Position numbers and translations under genes: made by a program. Below the pieces are notes generated by a model, which made no database searches, had not been told where the DNA came from, and saw only the letters and a list, made by a program, of their open reading frames with translations. Source: Nitrososphaerota archaeon (GTDB lineage Archaea > Thermoproteota > EX4484-205 > JAAOZO01). Taken from it: 6,660 bases of DNA. Position 1 is the stretch's first letter, and each line of letters opens with the position of its first letter. Location: NCBI GenBank assembly GCA_011605715.1, contig JAAOZO010000103.1, forward strand, positions 1-6,660. The letters run 5' to 3'. Below, piece after piece: positions 1 through 4,591 of the stretch.

Positions 1-16
1 ATTCGATAGTAAAGTC

Positions 17-141
17 TTGGAGTAGGTTCACCCTGACAGGGGAGGAGGCTGATGAGGGCTTCAATGAACTCAAGAGGAGCCCAAAGCTGTTGAATCCCAA
101 GAGCTATGTAAGTCTATTTAAGACTACATAGCTCAGAACCC
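17..141 (+). mobile_element. right end of an IS200/IS605-type (TnpB-associated) element, left copy
   Basis: This segment matches the reverse complement of 6476-6598 with about 10 differences, two of them single-base indels; the last 51 bases (91-141) are identical. Matching stops abruptly after AGAACCC, so base 141 is the probable element boundary, and the element body lies to the left of the window. The scaffold contains CCCTGACAGGG, a small self-pairing motif, then GGCTGATGAG, GATGAA/AATGAA and TGAATCCC, followed by a long hairpin. A conserved structured non-coding end with a subterminal hairpin is how TnpB elements end, where the scaffold is the 3' part of the omega (reRNA) guide RNA. The indels between copies break any shared reading frame, which argues against coding. 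No tnpB coding sequence is inside the window, so the family assignment is inference. Confidence 0.6.
101..134 (+). repeat. terminal hairpin of the left element copy
   Basis: A 34-base near-palindrome: bases 101-110 pair with 125-134 (10 bp starting GAGCTATG), one bulged A, 4 more pairs (GTCT/AGAC) and an ATTTA loop. The identical sequence occurs inverted at 6483-6516. Its position 7 bases inside the boundary fits the subterminal hairpins recognised by TnpA transposases of the IS200/IS605 group. Confidence 0.75.
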
Positions 142-242
142 CTAGAAAGTCTAAACCTTAGTTTTGAGCTAAACGGGCAACGTCTAATCACTTTCTTGAG
201 ATTTCTTGTTCGGCTGGAAGGTGAGTTAGAAGCTCCTTAAAC

Positions 243-264
243 AAAGATAAAAATAAGATAAAAG
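243..264 (-). terminator. T-rich terminator for the minus-strand 232-residue gene
   Basis: Read on the minus strand this is CTTTTATCTTATTTTTATCT, about 70 bases past the stop codon at 332-334. Archaeal RNA polymerase terminates at U-rich tracts. A 12-base perfect palindrome GTTTAGCTAAAC (285-296) lies just before it and could form a short hairpin. The rest of 142-331 holds nothing else I recognise. Confidence 0.4.
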
Positions 265-331
265 TTTTTACGTTATATGTTAACGTTTAGCTAAACTTAT
301 ACTCTTCGCAATTGTCATATCTTCTTAAGTT

Positions 332-1030
332 CTAACGTTTGGTGGCAAGTGAAAACCAAAAATCTACTCTAGCCTCTTTCCAGATTCCTAGCATGCCCTC
401 ATAAAGACTTTCTATGTAGGCCTTGACAACTTCATTATATCTTTCTATTATTTGACGCACATTCTTTTCTTTAAACATCTTTTTAACTTCTTCTCTCTCA
501 AAATACCCGTCTGCAATTTCCCATGCAAGTTTTATATCTTTTTCATTTTCTGCTGACAGTAGCCCTCTTCTTACTTTCTCTATTTCATCTTTCACTTCAT
601 CTAAGTTGAATACCGCTACTGGCCAGAAGACGTGTAAAAGATAAGAAGAGTACTCTGCGATTTTCTCAACTCTAAACCCAATTTTGTTTTTAAGTTCTTC
701 ATATGTTTGCTGGTCTTCTTCAGACCATTTCCACTTAAATTCGCTTGTTTTTAGTCTTCGATCAAACATGAAAAAGTCATAAGAGAGAAGGCTTAATTCA
801 TGAAGAAATCTTTTTTGATTGTCTCCTTCTGGTGGTCCGGCCATCGAAGTTGCAAGAATTATTGGTAAGTACTTTAGTTTAGTTCTCATCGGACCAATAT
901 CGCTGTTTATGATAAACCATGGGTGCCTTTTCCCGAAAAGGGAAAACCAAAGGTACTTATCTTTAAGTTTATTTACAAGACTTTCTGGGATTCTTTCTTC
1001 AAAAAGAAGCTCAACCACGTACTCTGTCAT
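332..1030 (-). CDS. hypothetical protein, 232 residues, helical and charged
   Basis: I do not recognise this protein. The frame is open for 232 codons from ATG at 1030 to TAG at 332 and has ordinary coding character for this genome. No signal peptide, transmembrane helix, cysteine motif or nucleotide-binding loop is visible. The N-terminal third is aromatic-rich (KYLWFSLFGKRHPWFIINSD, residues about 26-45); the C-terminal half is rich in Lys/Glu helices (about residues 100-220), so a soluble alpha-helical, possibly oligomeric cytoplasmic protein is likely. The start is supported by a TATA element centred 32 bases upstream, which would give a 5' leader of only about 6 bases. It stands alone, with a T-rich terminator behind it and mobile-element sequence beyond. 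It could be cargo of the element-rich region or a lineage-specific orphan. Confidence 0.7.
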   Translation of the reverse strand: MTEYVVELLFEERIPESLVNKLKDKYLWFSLFGKRHPWFIINSDIGPMRTKLKYLPIILATSMAGPPEGDNQKRFLHELSLLSYDFFMFDRRLKTSEFKWKWSEEDQQTYEELKNKIGFRVEKIAEYSSYLLHVFWPVAVFNLDEVKDEIEKVRRGLLSAENEKDIKLAWEIADGYFEREEVKKMFKEKNVRQIIERYNEVVKAYIESLYEGMLGIWKEARVDFWFSLATKR

Positions 1031-1057
1031 TTTACACTGAAAAACGTTATAAGTACT

Positions 1058-1067
1058 CTTTAAAAAT
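1058..1067 (-). promoter_or_regulatory. TATA box for the 232-residue gene
   Basis: On the minus strand the sequence reads ATTTTTAAAG, centred about 32 bases before the ATG at 1030. Archaeal transcription starts roughly 25 bases after the TATA centre, so the transcript would begin about 6 bases before the start codon. No Shine-Dalgarno sequence is present. Confidence 0.55.
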
Positions 1068-1079
1068 CTTCTGAGCTAG

Positions 1080-1417
1080 TCTAAGAAGCTTCTTAAAAGA
1101 ATCTCCAGACAAAGTTGAAAAGTAACAAGCACAAGACTTCATGCACGTATACTAACATCGTTCTCAAAAGTTGTGGCTCAATGAAGACTGTTCGATTAAC
1201 TATAATATGAAGTAGAAACAAAAAGATGGTTACCCTCCGTGATGGCAACTCAGTCGTTATAGTACCACGCATCTATTGATTCTAAGTAAAAATGAAGTAA
1301 AGCGGTAGAATGAAAAACTCAATGAATATCAGATCAACAAGCACCCTAGAAGTAAGATCTTGTTAGTTAAATAAGAGAAGAGTGCTAAAGAGTCTTGTCA
1401 GGAAACTTACAGTTCTC
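1080..1417. other. gene-free stretch with short palindrome
   Basis: No open frame of meaningful length is present on either strand apart from short scraps. It contains a 14-base perfect palindrome TAAGAAGCTTCTTA (1082-1095) and the AbrB-like scrap at 1226-1279. The stretch reads like decayed coding DNA, because short protein-like segments appear in different frames with frequent stops. Confidence 0.4.
1226..1279 (+). pseudogene. possible AbrB/SpoVT-type antitoxin N-terminus, fragment
   Basis: From ATG 1226 the frame reads MVTLRDGNSVVIVPRIY and then stops at 1277-1279. The pattern V-x-x-x-x-GNS-x-x-I-x-P resembles the beginning of AbrB/MazE swapped-hairpin DNA-binding domains, where GNS followed by hydrophobics and a proline is typical. 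About 30 further residues needed for the domain are not found in one frame; downstream frames contain stops. The match rests on about 13 residues, so it may be chance. If real it would be the remains of an antitoxin or transcription-factor gene. Confidence 0.25.
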
Positions 1418-1434
1418 TATTTTTAATAAAAATA
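1418..1434 (+). repeat. palindrome upstream of the 63-residue gene promoter
   Basis: Perfect inverted repeat TATTTTTA-A-TAAAAATA with 8-base arms and a single centre base. It ends 10 bases before the TATA element at 1445. The position suits an operator, but in DNA this A+T-rich it can also arise by chance. Confidence 0.3.
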
Positions 1435-1444
1435 TAAAAGCAAA

Positions 1445-1455
1445 ATTTTTAAATA
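1445..1455 (+). promoter_or_regulatory. TATA box with BRE-like upstream A-tract for the 63-residue gene
   Basis: ATTTTTAAATA, preceded by GCAAA that fits the archaeal BRE. Its centre is about 32 bases before the ATG at 1482, predicting a start of transcription around 1476 and an almost leaderless message. Confidence 0.6.
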
Positions 1456-1481
1456 AGCTCTAAATCTAAATACTGCTATAG

Positions 1482-1673
1482 ATGGAAGAAATAGAGTTCA
1501 TTTATAGCGAAGGAATTTGTAAAATTTTTCATAATGGTGAGTTAAAGTATCAATTGAGAGTGCCAAGATCTGTTCTTCTAGAATGGAGAAAAATACTTTT
1601 AGATAGAGGTTACAGTATACAATCAGAAAGTGACAGCCGCAATAATTATTACGTAAAATACGTAAAGAGTTGA
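1482..1673 (+). CDS. small hypothetical protein, 63 residues
   Basis: Not recognised. The sequence begins MEEIEFIYSEGICKIFHNGE and continues with a probable beta-rich first half (residues 3-28), a helix around residues 30-42 (SVLLEWRKILLDRG) and a C-terminal strand ending YYVKYVKS. This beta-beta-alpha-beta order is compatible with a small soluble nucleic-acid-binding or antitoxin-like fold, but no diagnostic motif is present. The well-placed TATA box and the T-rich tract directly after the TGA support a real single-gene transcription unit. There are no membrane segments and one cysteine (residue 13). It lies between two stretches of decayed DNA, so it may be a recently acquired or lineage-specific gene. 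Confidence 0.6.
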   Translation: MEEIEFIYSEGICKIFHNGELKYQLRVPRSVLLEWRKILLDRGYSIQSESDSRNNYYVKYVKS

Positions 1674-1685
1674 TTTTAATTAAAG

Positions 1686-1700
1686 CTTTTTATCTCTTTT
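1686..1700 (+). terminator. T-rich terminator after the 63-residue gene
   Basis: CTTTTTATCTCTTTT lies 12 bases past the stop codon, a typical archaeal U-tract terminator. Confidence 0.45.
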
Positions 1701-1703
1701 AGG

Positions 1704-1962
1704 GTTTTCAAGAAAGATTTTTGTTGCTAAGTCACATTTTAACTACGAAGTGATTAAATAAATGTTCGTAAGTAGTCAAAGCTTTTCTCAAGCTTCAACT
1801 TCATCACGAGACTTATAACGTCTTGTCCCTTTCGTTTTTGAAGCCCGTGCTCTTTGTGATAAAGGCTTCAAAGAATAAAACCAAACTAATCCATAGCATA
1901 AGAGAAGAGAAGACAAACTCAGCTCAAATTTAGCTTAAGAGGCTTCTTTTTAAGCAAAAGAA
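1704..1962. other. gene-free stretch containing a 9-bp stem-loop (1837-1872)
   Basis: No supported gene. A perfect inverted repeat TTTGAAGCC (1837-1845) / GGCTTCAAA (1864-1872) encloses an 18-base loop. No TnpB end motif or promoter is attached to it. A weak TATA-like TTTAGCTTAA (1929-1938) lies about 29 bases before the ATG at 1963. Otherwise nothing recognisable. Confidence 0.4.
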
Positions 1963-2237
1963 ATGTTTAGTGTTGAAATACTAGAAGAAGCAAGAATAGA
2001 GAGAATTGAAAAACGTTTTGTTAGAATACTCCTAAAAGTCTTAATTGCATCAAGGGTCGAAAGAATAATAAAAGAACATGGAGAAGGTAAGTGTTCACTA
2101 TGCTACGCTGCAAAGGCGGATCTCTCGGTAAGTGACTTTCTAGCTGAGCTTGCAAGTAAAGGTACTTTTTTTTCAGTATGGTTTTTGAGAACTTGAAATA
2201 AGGCCTAGAAGCTACTGAGAAATGTGCAAAAACTTAA
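1963..2237 (+). pseudogene. decayed UPF0175-type antitoxin
   Basis: The open part (1963-2196, 77 residues) reads as an archaeal UPF0175 (COG2886) antitoxin: a helical N-terminus, then ASRVERIIKEHGEGKCSLCY and AAKADLSVSDFLAELASKGT, which correspond to the family's K/G-x-S-L-x-x-A-A ... S-x-x-x-F/L-L-x-E-L helix-turn-helix region. Where the family continues FxYG-xEDL-x-x-E, the frame is broken: after a run of eight T (2166-2173) the expected residues appear in other frames (QYGF, then ENLK, a TAA, then GLEATEKCAKT to a stop at 2235-2237). At least two frame changes and one stop are needed. UPF0175 proteins are predicted antitoxins paired with the PIN-domain DUF3368 family, whose remains follow directly with overlap. 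The assignment is from motif memory. A short working product from the first 77 codons cannot be excluded. Confidence 0.55.
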
Positions 2238-2734
2238 AGTATCTTTAGATGCGACGCTATTGTTATACTTCGCTAAATCTATAAAATCAACATAGTTCTT
2301 GACCTCTTTCAAGTATATATAAGTAAGTGCATATGTACTGAAGTGGTTAAAAGAAGTAAAGTAAGAGGAAGTGAAGATCTTCAATAATCGGGGGTTGTAA
2401 TTCAAAATGGTAAAATAAAAGTTATAAAAATAGAGAATGAAGTTGAAGAGTTGTCAGAGTTGTATGAAATAGGTTTGGAAAGCTATCAATTATGTTTCTA
2501 GTAAAGAAAGACATTTCAGATGTAGCTGTAGTGAACGATCTTTATGCCCGAAAAATAGATAAAATTCTGAAGATCAAGATGCATGGTTTCTCTTTTCATA
2601 CTTAAGTATGATTCGAAAGAAGATCTTTAAAATATGATGAAATTAATAGGCATGCTAAGAAAAATGGATAAAGCGGATTTAGGTTAGCACCAGAAGTAAT
2701 TATTGAATTTCAGAAAGAGTTAAAAGTCATCTGA
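2224..2734 (+). pseudogene. decayed DUF3368 PIN-domain toxin (VapC-like ribonuclease)
   Basis: No single frame is open, but joining frames gives a nearly complete DUF3368 (COG2405) protein. In order: VSLDATLLLYFAKS from 2239, with the first PIN aspartate (DAT); VYIS...TEVVKRSKVRGSEDLQ; then SGVVIQNGKIKVIKIENEVE and ELSELYEIGLESYQL, which covers the acidic centre; KKDISDVAVVNDLYARKIDK with the D of the (V/D)D-L-x-A-R motif; and finally SGFRLAPEVIIEFQKELKVI to a TGA at 2732-2734. I count at least four in-frame stops or frame changes (for example TAG 2290-2292 and after LQ near 2382). The GTG at 2224 would overlap the antitoxin end at 2237, the normal arrangement of such toxin-antitoxin pairs. 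The intact family acts as an Mg-dependent RNase; this copy must be inactive. Confidence 0.7.
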
Positions 2735-2840
2735 AGCTGTATAAAGGCTACTTTTATAAAGCTTACACTTAGTTTTCAGTCTTTACGGTCGTCTTCTATG
2801 TATTTAGTTCTTCGAGTAGTAGCTTTCAGGACGAATAATG

Positions 2841-2849
2841 TTTAAATAT
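2841..2849 (+). promoter_or_regulatory. TATA box of the PfpI-family gene (leaderless)
   Basis: TTTAAATAT centred at about 2845, 26 bases before the ATG at 2871. The predicted transcription start coincides with the start codon, giving a leaderless message and confirming the chosen start. No Shine-Dalgarno is present. Confidence 0.7.
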
Positions 2850-2870
2850 TTACGTTAGAATTGAAAAATT

Positions 2871-3479
2871 ATGTTCACGTATGTTAAACGTGTAGGACCA
2901 AGCTGGAGGCTTAAGGGTAGAAAGGTTGCAATCGTAGTAGCCAACGAATTTGAAGACATTGAGCTTCTTTATCCTTTATTAAGGCTTAGCGAAGAAGGCG
3001 CTGAAGTCGTCATAATACCAATAAGGGAAGGCCTTCATCCTAGACCAGCAGTTAAAGACAAGCCAGTTACAGGACGATACGGAGTCCCTATTCCTCTAGA
3101 AGTGTTTGGTGAAGGCATTAGGTATGCTATAGGAGAACTGAAACAAGTAAAACCTGAAGACTTTGATGCGGTGGTAATACCTGGAGGATTCTCTCCTGAT
3201 GCTTTAAGAGTAAATTCAGAAGTTTTAGAGTTTGTTAAGGAAACTTACAATAAGAGTAAAATCGTAGCAGCGATATGCCATGGACCTCAAGTTCTAATTT
3301 CAGCTGGTTTAGTTAAGGGTAGACGAGTAACAAGTTATGTTGCAGTTAAAGACGATCTCATCAATGCTGGAGCTGTATTTGTAGATGAACCTGCCGTTAG
3401 AGATGGAAATATAATAACAGCTAGAGTTCCAGATGACTTGCCTGATTTTTGCCAGCTCATAATAGAAGCTCTGTCTTAA
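2871..3479 (+). CDS. DJ-1/PfpI family protein (peptidase C56-type / deglycase)
   Basis: A complete 202-residue cytoplasmic member of the DJ-1/PfpI superfamily. The Rossmann-like core starts at residue 17 (RKVAIVVANEFEDIELLYPL), includes VVIPGG (101-106) and the nucleophile elbow AAICHGPQVLISAGL (133-147) with Cys136 and His137. Glu28 in NEFED matches the conserved Glu that holds the catalytic cysteine (Glu12 in Pyrococcus PH1704, recalled). The family includes intracellular cysteine peptidases and glyoxalase/deglycase-type enzymes acting on methylglyoxal damage; which applies here cannot be told. Differences from the about 166-residue PH1704: about 16 extra N-terminal residues, an insertion around residues 53-88, and GGFSPDALR where PH1704 has GGRAPERVR, so Asp110 replaces the Glu contributed to the neighbouring subunit's active site. 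The leaderless TATA box supports the start. It is monocistronic; a mobile-element end lies about 22 bases past the stop. Confidence 0.9.
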   Translation: MFTYVKRVGPSWRLKGRKVAIVVANEFEDIELLYPLLRLSEEGAEVVIIPIREGLHPRPAVKDKPVTGRYGVPIPLEVFGEGIRYAIGELKQVKPEDFDAVVIPGGFSPDALRVNSEVLEFVKETYNKSKIVAAICHGPQVLISAGLVKGRRVTSYVAVKDDLINAGAVFVDEPAVRDGNIITARVPDDLPDFCQLIIEALS

Positions 3480-3501
3480 AACGATTTCAACTAGAGGAAG
3501 C

Positions 3502-3657
3502 AAGTGACGACCTCTCCTAACTTAAGTTAGGAGCTTCCAGCTTCCTTTTAGGCTTTAGAGGTCAGCGTAACATACTTATAAACTCTTGTAAAGAACTTGC
3601 ATTTAAGTTTGCCCATTCATCCTAGAACTAAAGTTCTGAGTTTTCTGAACACTCTTT
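3502..3657 (-). mobile_element. transposase-less IS200/IS605-type mini-element (PATE/MITE-like)
   Basis: Read on the minus strand, a left-end hairpin comes first (3616-3649: CAGAAAAC...AGAACTTTAGTTCT...GGATGAA), then about 55 bases without a gene, then a right end at 3504-3562. The pattern GAAA-x-hairpin-GGATGAA at the left and GGAAGC-x-GGAAGC-hairpin-GGTCGTCAC at the right is what I know from archaeal and bacterial TnpB elements. There is no room for tnpA or tnpB, so this is an internally deleted, non-autonomous copy. On the minus strand TTTAT (3662-3658) directly precedes it, which fits a known IS200/IS605 target/TAM motif. The exact ends are inferred. It lies between pfpI and the truncated pilin gene and could be mobilised or used only by a TnpA/TnpB supplied in trans. 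Confidence 0.6.
3504..3562 (-). ncRNA. omega/reRNA-like guide scaffold of the mini-element
   Basis: On the minus strand: TGACCTCTAAAGCC, then AGGAAGCTGGAAGC, then a perfect 20-base palindrome CTCCTAACTTAAGTTAGGAG (3514-3533), then AGGTCGTCAC. GACCTC near the start can pair with GAGGTC after the hairpin, giving an alternative or pseudoknot pairing, and AGGAAGC repeats. This is the layout of the 3' end of TnpB guide RNAs. If transcribed, the guide would begin about TTGCTTCCTCTAGTTG, that is, the DNA just downstream of pfpI. Expression is not shown; no strong promoter was identified. Confidence 0.45.
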
Positions 3658-3673
3658 ATAAAAAAATAAACTT

Positions 3674-3859
3674 TCAAGGCGCTGCGAGACTAAAAATTTT
3701 GGATATGCCATCAAGCTTTGTAAATGCTACAACTAATTCACTTAACCAAAATGCAACAGCAACTACTACAACTAAGCTAACCGCAACAAGCACTACAGTT
3801 GTAATTATTGAACTTATTCCACGTTTGTCGTCTATCAAATTCTTCAATTTCTTTTGCAT
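3674..3859 (-). CDS. truncated archaeal type IV pilin N-terminus, 61 residues
   Basis: The protein starts MQKKLKNLIDDKRGISSIIT and continues with an unbroken hydrophobic helix (residues about 15-40, TTVVLVAVSLVVVVAVAFWL). The charged head, the KRG-I junction and the hydrophobic stretch are the class III signal peptide of archaeal pilins, cleaved after Gly14 by a PibD/FlaK-type prepilin peptidase; the family is the archaeal Type IV pilin N-terminal domain (DUF1628-type). Only about 20 residues follow the helix before TGA, whereas such pilins usually have a beta-rich domain of 80 residues or more, so the 3' part is missing. The stop lies 12 bases before the target motif of the mini-element at 3658, making the element or its flanking decay a likely cause. 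No neighbouring pilus assembly ATPase is visible. It could be a mini-pilin but more likely is a remnant. Confidence 0.65.
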   Translation of the reverse strand: MQKKLKNLIDDKRGISSIITTVVLVAVSLVVVVAVAFWLSELVVAFTKLDGISKIFSLAAP

Positions 3860-3933
3860 TACTTTTTATAACAAGTAAACTTTATTTGTTCTTTTCTAAA
3901 CTTTAAGACGATTGTTACTCTACAAAAATTTAG

Positions 3934-3951
3934 TAAAGCAACTTTGCTTTA
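3934..3951. repeat. 18-base hairpin TAAAGCAA-CT-TTGCTTTA
   Basis: Perfect 8-base arms around a 2-base centre. It lies upstream of the pilin remnant (minus strand) and 150 bases from the isolated left end at 4101-4135. It could be part of the other end of that relic, but none of the GGAAGC or GTCGTCAC end motifs accompany it. The rest of 3860-4100 and 4136-4282 shows no gene. Confidence 0.35.
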
Positions 3952-4100
3952 TTAACTTCGGCTTAGGACTGATTTTATTATCCAAAATGTAGGCTTTAAT
4001 TTCATTAATTAAGTCCAGTCTAGGCGGAAGTTGAGCTGTACTCTTTTAACTAAAGTCCTAGAGATTCTTGCTTTAAAGTATTCATGGCTCTATTGTTCGT

Positions 4101-4135
4101 TTCATCCCAGAATTAAAACCTTAGGCTTTCCTGAA
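4101..4135 (-). mobile_element. isolated left end of a second IS200/IS605-type element (relic)
   Basis: On the minus strand this reads TTCAGGAAAGCCTAAGG then TTTTAATTCTGGGATGAA. It aligns with the left end of the mini-element (3649-3616) at about 25 of 35 positions in the same orientation, sharing TTCAG, AAA, TTTA, TTCT and GGATGAA, but its stem is degenerate. About 50 bases later a possible ATG and a short stretch reading TLVKRVQLNFRLDW in another frame could be the start of a dead tnpB; this is too short to claim. No matching right end was found between here and 3860, so I call it a decayed relic. Confidence 0.45.
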
Positions 4136-4282
4136 AAATTACTTTTGTAAGTAGCTTAAATCTAAAACATTTATCAGGACTACAAACAAATGAAAACAAA
4201 GCCTAGAGTTAAGCTTCTGCTAATCTATTAGGTATTGAACAAATACAAGGAACAATAATAGTGCTTAGATTACTTACCTTGT

Positions 4283-4438
4283 TTACTTAGATTTGTCTTC
4301 TTCAAGGTACTTTTTAAGTGCTTTTTCTAGAAGGTCTAAAATTTTCCAATACTTATAAAAATACAATGCAACTAAGCTAAAAATTCCAGCTACTATGAAA
4401 AGCAACAGCGCTATCCAAAAAACTTCAAATAGAACCAT
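4283..4438 (-). CDS. small single-span membrane protein, 51 residues
   Basis: ATG at 4438 opens a 51-residue frame: MVLFEVFWIALLLFIVAGIF then SLVALYFYKYWKILDLLEKA and a charged tail LKKYLEEDKSK. Residues about 3-28 form one strong transmembrane helix, followed by an amphipathic helix ending in Lys/Glu. The charge distribution suggests the tail is cytoplasmic. No family is recognised. Coding is supported by an uninterrupted frame, an A+T-rich TATA-like palindrome centred 28 bases upstream (leaderless start), and the sharp hydrophobic/charged division. It is transcribed divergently from the GH5 gene across a 153-base gap, so the two may share regulation. Possible roles are a small membrane regulator or accessory subunit, but this is speculation. 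Confidence 0.6.
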   Translation of the reverse strand: MVLFEVFWIALLLFIVAGIFSLVALYFYKYWKILDLLEKALKKYLEEDKSK

Positions 4439-4457
4439 TTTTGCACAACTTCTTATA

Positions 4458-4474
4458 ACTTAAATTATTTAAGT
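4458..4474. promoter_or_regulatory. palindromic TATA/operator-like site between the divergent genes
   Basis: ACTTAAAT-T-ATTTAAGT has perfect 8-base arms. On the minus strand TTAAATAATTTAAG is centred about 28 bases before the ATG at 4438 and so can act as the TATA box of the small membrane protein. The symmetry would also suit a dimeric regulator. The GH5 TATA box is about 85 bases away on the other side. Confidence 0.45.
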
Positions 4475-4550
4475 CTTTTCTAAAAAGGTTATAACAAGTA
4501 TTTGAGTTGTACTTTGATTAAACAAGCAAAGATAGAAAGAAGGATAAAAG

Positions 4551-4558
4551 TTATAAAA
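4551..4558 (+). promoter_or_regulatory. TATA box of the GH5 gene
   Basis: TTATAAAA, preceded by purine/A-rich GGATAAAAG as a BRE candidate. The centre is about 37 bases before the ATG at 4592, so transcription should start near 4580 with a leader of about 12 bases. An ATG at 4578 followed by GTA AAC TAG forms a 3-codon frame at the expected transcript start; whether it is on the message is uncertain. Confidence 0.55.
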
Positions 4559-4591
4559 CGAATAGTAAGATAAAGTAATGGTAAACTAGAA

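Noticed and set aside
17..95. C/D box-like motifs (TGATGA and CTGA) in the shared end sequence, also in the right copy
   Set aside because: Two TGATGA and one CTGA occur in the right copy, but there is no terminal stem or second D box at the right spacing, and the sequence is better explained as the end of a mobile element.
819..1040. 73-residue plus-strand frame
   Set aside because: Antisense to the N-terminal part of the 232-residue gene, without promoter support.
2205..2405. 66-residue minus-strand frame
   Set aside because: Antisense to the decayed DUF3368 gene, whose plus-strand fragments have clear family motifs.
3309..3503. 64-residue minus-strand frame
   Set aside because: Antisense to the 3' end of the PfpI-family gene, which is unambiguous.
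3597..3878. 93-residue frame on the plus strand
   Set aside because: It is the antisense shadow of the pilin remnant and mini-element end; its Thr/Asn/Ala repeats arise from the complement of the pilin's valine-rich helix codons.
3957..4031. Imperfect inverted repeat (CTTCGGCTTAGGACTG / CAGTCTAGGCGGAAG)
   Set aside because: Several mismatches and about 45 bases of loop; no element-end motifs accompany it, so chance or decay is as likely as function.
3970..4095. Possible decayed tnpB N-terminus on the minus strand (TLVKRVQLNFRLDW)
   Set aside because: Only about 14 suggestive residues in one frame, with stops on both sides; not enough to call a transposon gene.
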